Source: Cerrena zonata (taxonomy: Eukaryota > Basidiomycota > Agaricomycetes > Polyporales > Cerrenaceae). Taken from it: a stretch of 64,000 bases of DNA. The stretch spans positions 285,087 to 349,086 of the forward strand of contig JASBNA010000048.1 in assembly GCA_038087015.1 (NCBI GenBank), written 5' to 3'. Below the pieces are notes generated by a model, which saw only the letters and a program-made list of their open reading frames with translations, was not told the DNA's origin and did no database searches. The position numbers were made by a program, and so were the translations under genes. Positions within the stretch are counted from its first letter, which is position 1. Every line of letters starts with the position of its first letter. Positions 61,417 through 64,000 of this stretch are shown here, piece by piece.

Positions 61417-63939
61417 TTAATCCTCCACCATAGCCTCTCCACTGTTGCTTGCCTTGTCATCCGACTGGTCTATTTCTCCCTCTTCCAGTTCATCCTCCTC
61501 TGTGTCTCCATCACCATCCGCATCCGGATCAACAGCCATATCAGCTGTATCGTCCTTAGCTACCTCACCTTCCGTATCTGTCTCGGAGACTTCCAGTTTC
61601 GTACTGCTATCATCCACAGATACATTGGTTTCATTTTCCTGCAATGAAACAGCCTCCGGATCCTTCTCTTCTTCTTCCAGTTCTTGCTCTTCGTCCTCTG
61701 TATCGGACTCTTCTGTGGCATTGCTATCATTTGGTGAAACGACGTCCGGATGCTTCACACTGCTGGAAGACAATGATATGGGGTCGCGAGCTACATTAGA
61801 TGGCTGTCCAATTACTTCTGCAAATAAAATCAGACCTTTTCAACCTCCAGTAGGGTTCTAAAAAACGTACCTTGATTTAAAAATAAATCGCCTTCCTCGG
61901 ATTCACTACCGGACGTCTGTGAGGCATCCCCTGAGGCATCCCCAGCATCCAATATCTCACCGGATTGCATCACGACGTTCTTCTCATCTTTGTCTTCATT
62001 CTTGAACACCTTGATATCGTCCGGGTCGTCTGTGATAGAGCTGTCCTCTGGTAACTGCTGGGTGTTATTGAGGTGGCGGTCAAATCTTTCGTCCAGATAT
62101 TGCTTTATGTCCTTGACTGATCGATTTATCTTGTCATCGATATGGGCCTCTACGTTTTGTAGGAAGGTCGCCAGTTTCTTGTCCACAATATCGGTGACGT
62201 CCTCCGACATTCCATTGAAGACAGCCTTCGCAGCGAGTTCACCTGCTTCTACCCACTTCCCTGCAAGTGTAGCAAGTGAGGTTTCGGTGAGGTTGTACAA
62301 CTCGGACTGAATCCGGTTATCTATATGCGCTCGCTCATTGGTGAGCAACTTGGTGACACCCTCCAGTATCTCCGCACGTTGTCCGAGCAAGGCCATGGAC
62401 AATCTCTCCATTGTCACTGGAACTTCAGGACTCTTGAAGTCTGCCGTTTGTCCAAAGGCAGCTGTTGATGGTCCAGCAACCGGCTCATTCTCTGCAGGAT
62501 TTGTAGGGCCGGTGAGAAAAATTTCTTCTCGGTCCACTTCGATACGCTCCACGGCCGTCAAAGCCACTTTAACTCAGTTAAGCATGTGTTTACGTCCCCT
62601 TAATATTCATGTACGTACCTTCATCCTCATCTGTTTGACTTGGAACCCTCCTCATTATCCTAGGAGGACGTTTTCCTACATATGCTCTTCCTGTGCCGGA
62701 TGTACCTTTGATGACCACCTCTTCTTTCTTGGCTTTGACTGACTTGGCGCGCATCGCTCGTGGCACATCCCGCTCCTGGATAAGTGTCTTCTTTGGCTTC
62801 TTAGACGTTGACCGTGGCTTCGATGGCCCTCGTTTTACTGACCGGGATCCAGAAGGTGCCTGTGAGGACACTCTAGCCTTCGAGGTTGAGGGTACAAGTG
62901 GAAGTACGGATGTTGGGCGACCCTCAGTCACTGACTGCGATGGGGATACTGTCTTCCTGGACACTTTCGATGATGCTCTAGTTCGCGGTCTTGGCTGTGG
63001 TACTGTTTTGGCCATTGCGCGGGACCGTGATCTTCCTCTTTCCGGTACTTCCTCACTCGCCTGACCCGTAGTGTCCCATGGCCGCTCCAGAGTGCCATTT
63101 TCGGCTTTGGCAAGAATACTCTCGAACCGGGCCCTCGCGTCTTTGGGGAGTATTGGCCATTTGGGGGATTCTGACCTCTTGGCTTCAAGATCCTTGTATA
63201 GAGATGGTGGTAGAGCATAGTAAACTGGAGCTTTCAATGCCTTCTTTTCAATTGCCAGGTCACTTATTTCTTTAGAGGTGAGAGGCTGCAGGACAGAGGA
63301 TGGCTTCTTTGATGGGAAAGGGGGTATCTTGACACCCATATAGTCAGCTGCAAGGTGCTGAGGCCCTTTCTCGGTATCCAGCGCGAGCAGGTTAAGTATA
63401 TGGAATACCAACGTGATATACCATGGCCAATGTGATTGGCCTTTCATGTTCTTTAGCTCGCCCTTGGCTGAATAGTCGGCCCTTTGGAGCCAGGGAGCAT
63501 CCGTTGGACAAGATCTTGCATCTCCAGCAACCGTGAAAGAGGCCCGAGGGCTACGAAGCAATCGTGGCCTCCCTGAGCACATCCCTTACATGGTATAGGC
63601 TATAGAAGATTATTTTACCGACCATACTGTGAGAAGGGTTGAATTGTAAACTTACGGACAATTGCTCCTTTAGCGCTGCCTCAAACATAACGTCCTGGTT
63701 CGCGAACCGAGAGACATCACCTTGTAAATCTAAAATTGTCAGTTTTACTTCCACTATTGCATATGGTTATACTTACCAACGTCCTTAAGCTCAAAAAGAG
63801 CTTCCGGAGCAGTCATCACCTCGCGGCCTTTACCTTTCCTATCCGGAGGGGGTAATATCTCGCGACCTTTACCCTTCCTATCCCGGACCGGTTGAGGTAC
63901 AGTGGGAGGCAGTGATATTTCACTAGCCTCATCCGCCAT
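61417..63939 (-). CDS. Large acidic coiled-coil-like KDZ-block protein (multi-exon)
   Basis: Reading leftward from MADEASEISLPPTVPQPVRD at 63939: a short first exon, an exon with VSRFANQDVMFEAALKEQLS (about 63730-63660), a long exon from about 63597 to 62618 containing HWPWYITLVFHILNLLALDT and a basic Ser/Arg/Lys-rich tract (KRGPSKPRSTSKKPKKTLIQ), an exon with heptad-like helices (about 62565-61875; MALLGQRAEILEGVTKLLTN, INRSVKDIKQYLDERFDRHL), and a very acidic C-terminus (DTEDEEQELEEEEKDPEA). At about 63590-63530 the sequence can be read as a cysteine cluster (PCKGCAQGGHDC in one frame, DARSC in the next), so a one-base frameshift may be present. Function unknown. It converges on the 938-aa gene with 183 bp between stops. 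The true start may lie beyond the window edge. Confidence 0.55.
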
Positions 63940-64000
63940 CTCGACATCCTCAGGCTCCAGGTCGCGGCGAGGTCTTTTAGGCTTAGCTTAGTTGGGTGAC

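Larger units (their letters stand above)
51780..64000. mobile_element. KDZ-type gene block marked by ATCCGG words (right end outside window)
   Basis: From about 51786 onward the word ATCCGG or CCGGAT appears every few hundred bases in spacers, introns and exons, up to the window edge, whereas it is sparse to the left. The block holds a small gene, a KDZ transposase gene, a TET/JBP dioxygenase gene and two large genes of unknown function, closely packed. I interpret the block as one large KDZ-type element or cluster of related elements; KDZ elements linked to TET/JBP genes are known from basidiomycetes. No terminal repeats or target duplication were found: the left edge near 51.7-51.9 kb is inferred from where the word begins. 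Confidence 0.5.

Noticed and set aside
61445..61861. Ser-rich 138-residue plus-strand frame
   Set aside because: It is the antisense of the acidic Glu/Asp-rich exon on the minus strand; GAN codons read backwards give Ser/Thr.

Overview
The window is a eukaryotic, transposon-dominated stretch. It looks like a basidiomycete of the Agaricomycetes, possibly a Rhizoctonia/Ceratobasidium-type fungus (inferred from gene style only). The support is: genes broken by many 50-60 bp GT-AG introns, a KDZ-family transposase with a CxC2 cysteine cluster beside a TET/JBP dioxygenase, a DIRS-type tyrosine-recombinase retrotransposon, a hAT element, Helitrons, and F-box-like and H-type lectin genes. No rRNA, intact tRNA, CRISPR or bacterial operon is visible.

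Layout. 0.84-3.4 kb and 25.8-28.1 kb hold two intact, four-exon paralogous genes (807 and 708 aa) with two successive F-box-like motifs each; a broken, inverted exon-1 remnant lies at 3.6-3.8 kb. Between them is an array of about five badly decayed repeats with a period near 4 kb, all in one orientation. It is interrupted by two head-to-tail, apparently identical 1213-bp non-autonomous Helitrons (10.3-12.7 kb) and by an intact gene for a protein with three H-type lectin domains (15.7-16.6 kb). 29.6-30.5 kb holds a broken single-pass membrane protein gene. 32.3-35.5 kb is a DIRS-like element with stops and a damaged recombinase, cut off by a 713-bp long-TIR MITE. 36.2-42.9 kb is more decayed repeat with one small gene and a 699-bp element flanked by a 9-bp direct repeat. 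42.9-47.66 kb is a complete hAT element (17-bp TIR, 8-bp TSD) with a broken transposase gene and an opposite-strand passenger gene. 49.9-51.7 kb is a 54-bp minisatellite holding a second copy of the MITE.

From about 51.8 kb to the end of the window is the most interesting part: a compact gene cluster built around a KDZ transposase gene (one premature stop), an apparently intact TET/JBP 5-methylcytosine dioxygenase gene 70 bp upstream on the same strand, a small gene downstream, and two large genes of unknown function (938 aa on +, about 700 aa or more on -). The word ATCCGG/CCGGAT is strongly enriched through both genes and spacers of this block, as if the whole block were one large mobile unit with its own recurrent site. 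The right end lies beyond the window.

A common thread is decay by transitions: the DIRS, hAT, KDZ and membrane-protein genes carry stops that C-to-T or G-to-A changes would explain, as expected from deamination of methylated cytosine, while the F-box, lectin and TET/JBP reading frames are open. All exon models were built by eye from splice signals and reading-frame continuity.
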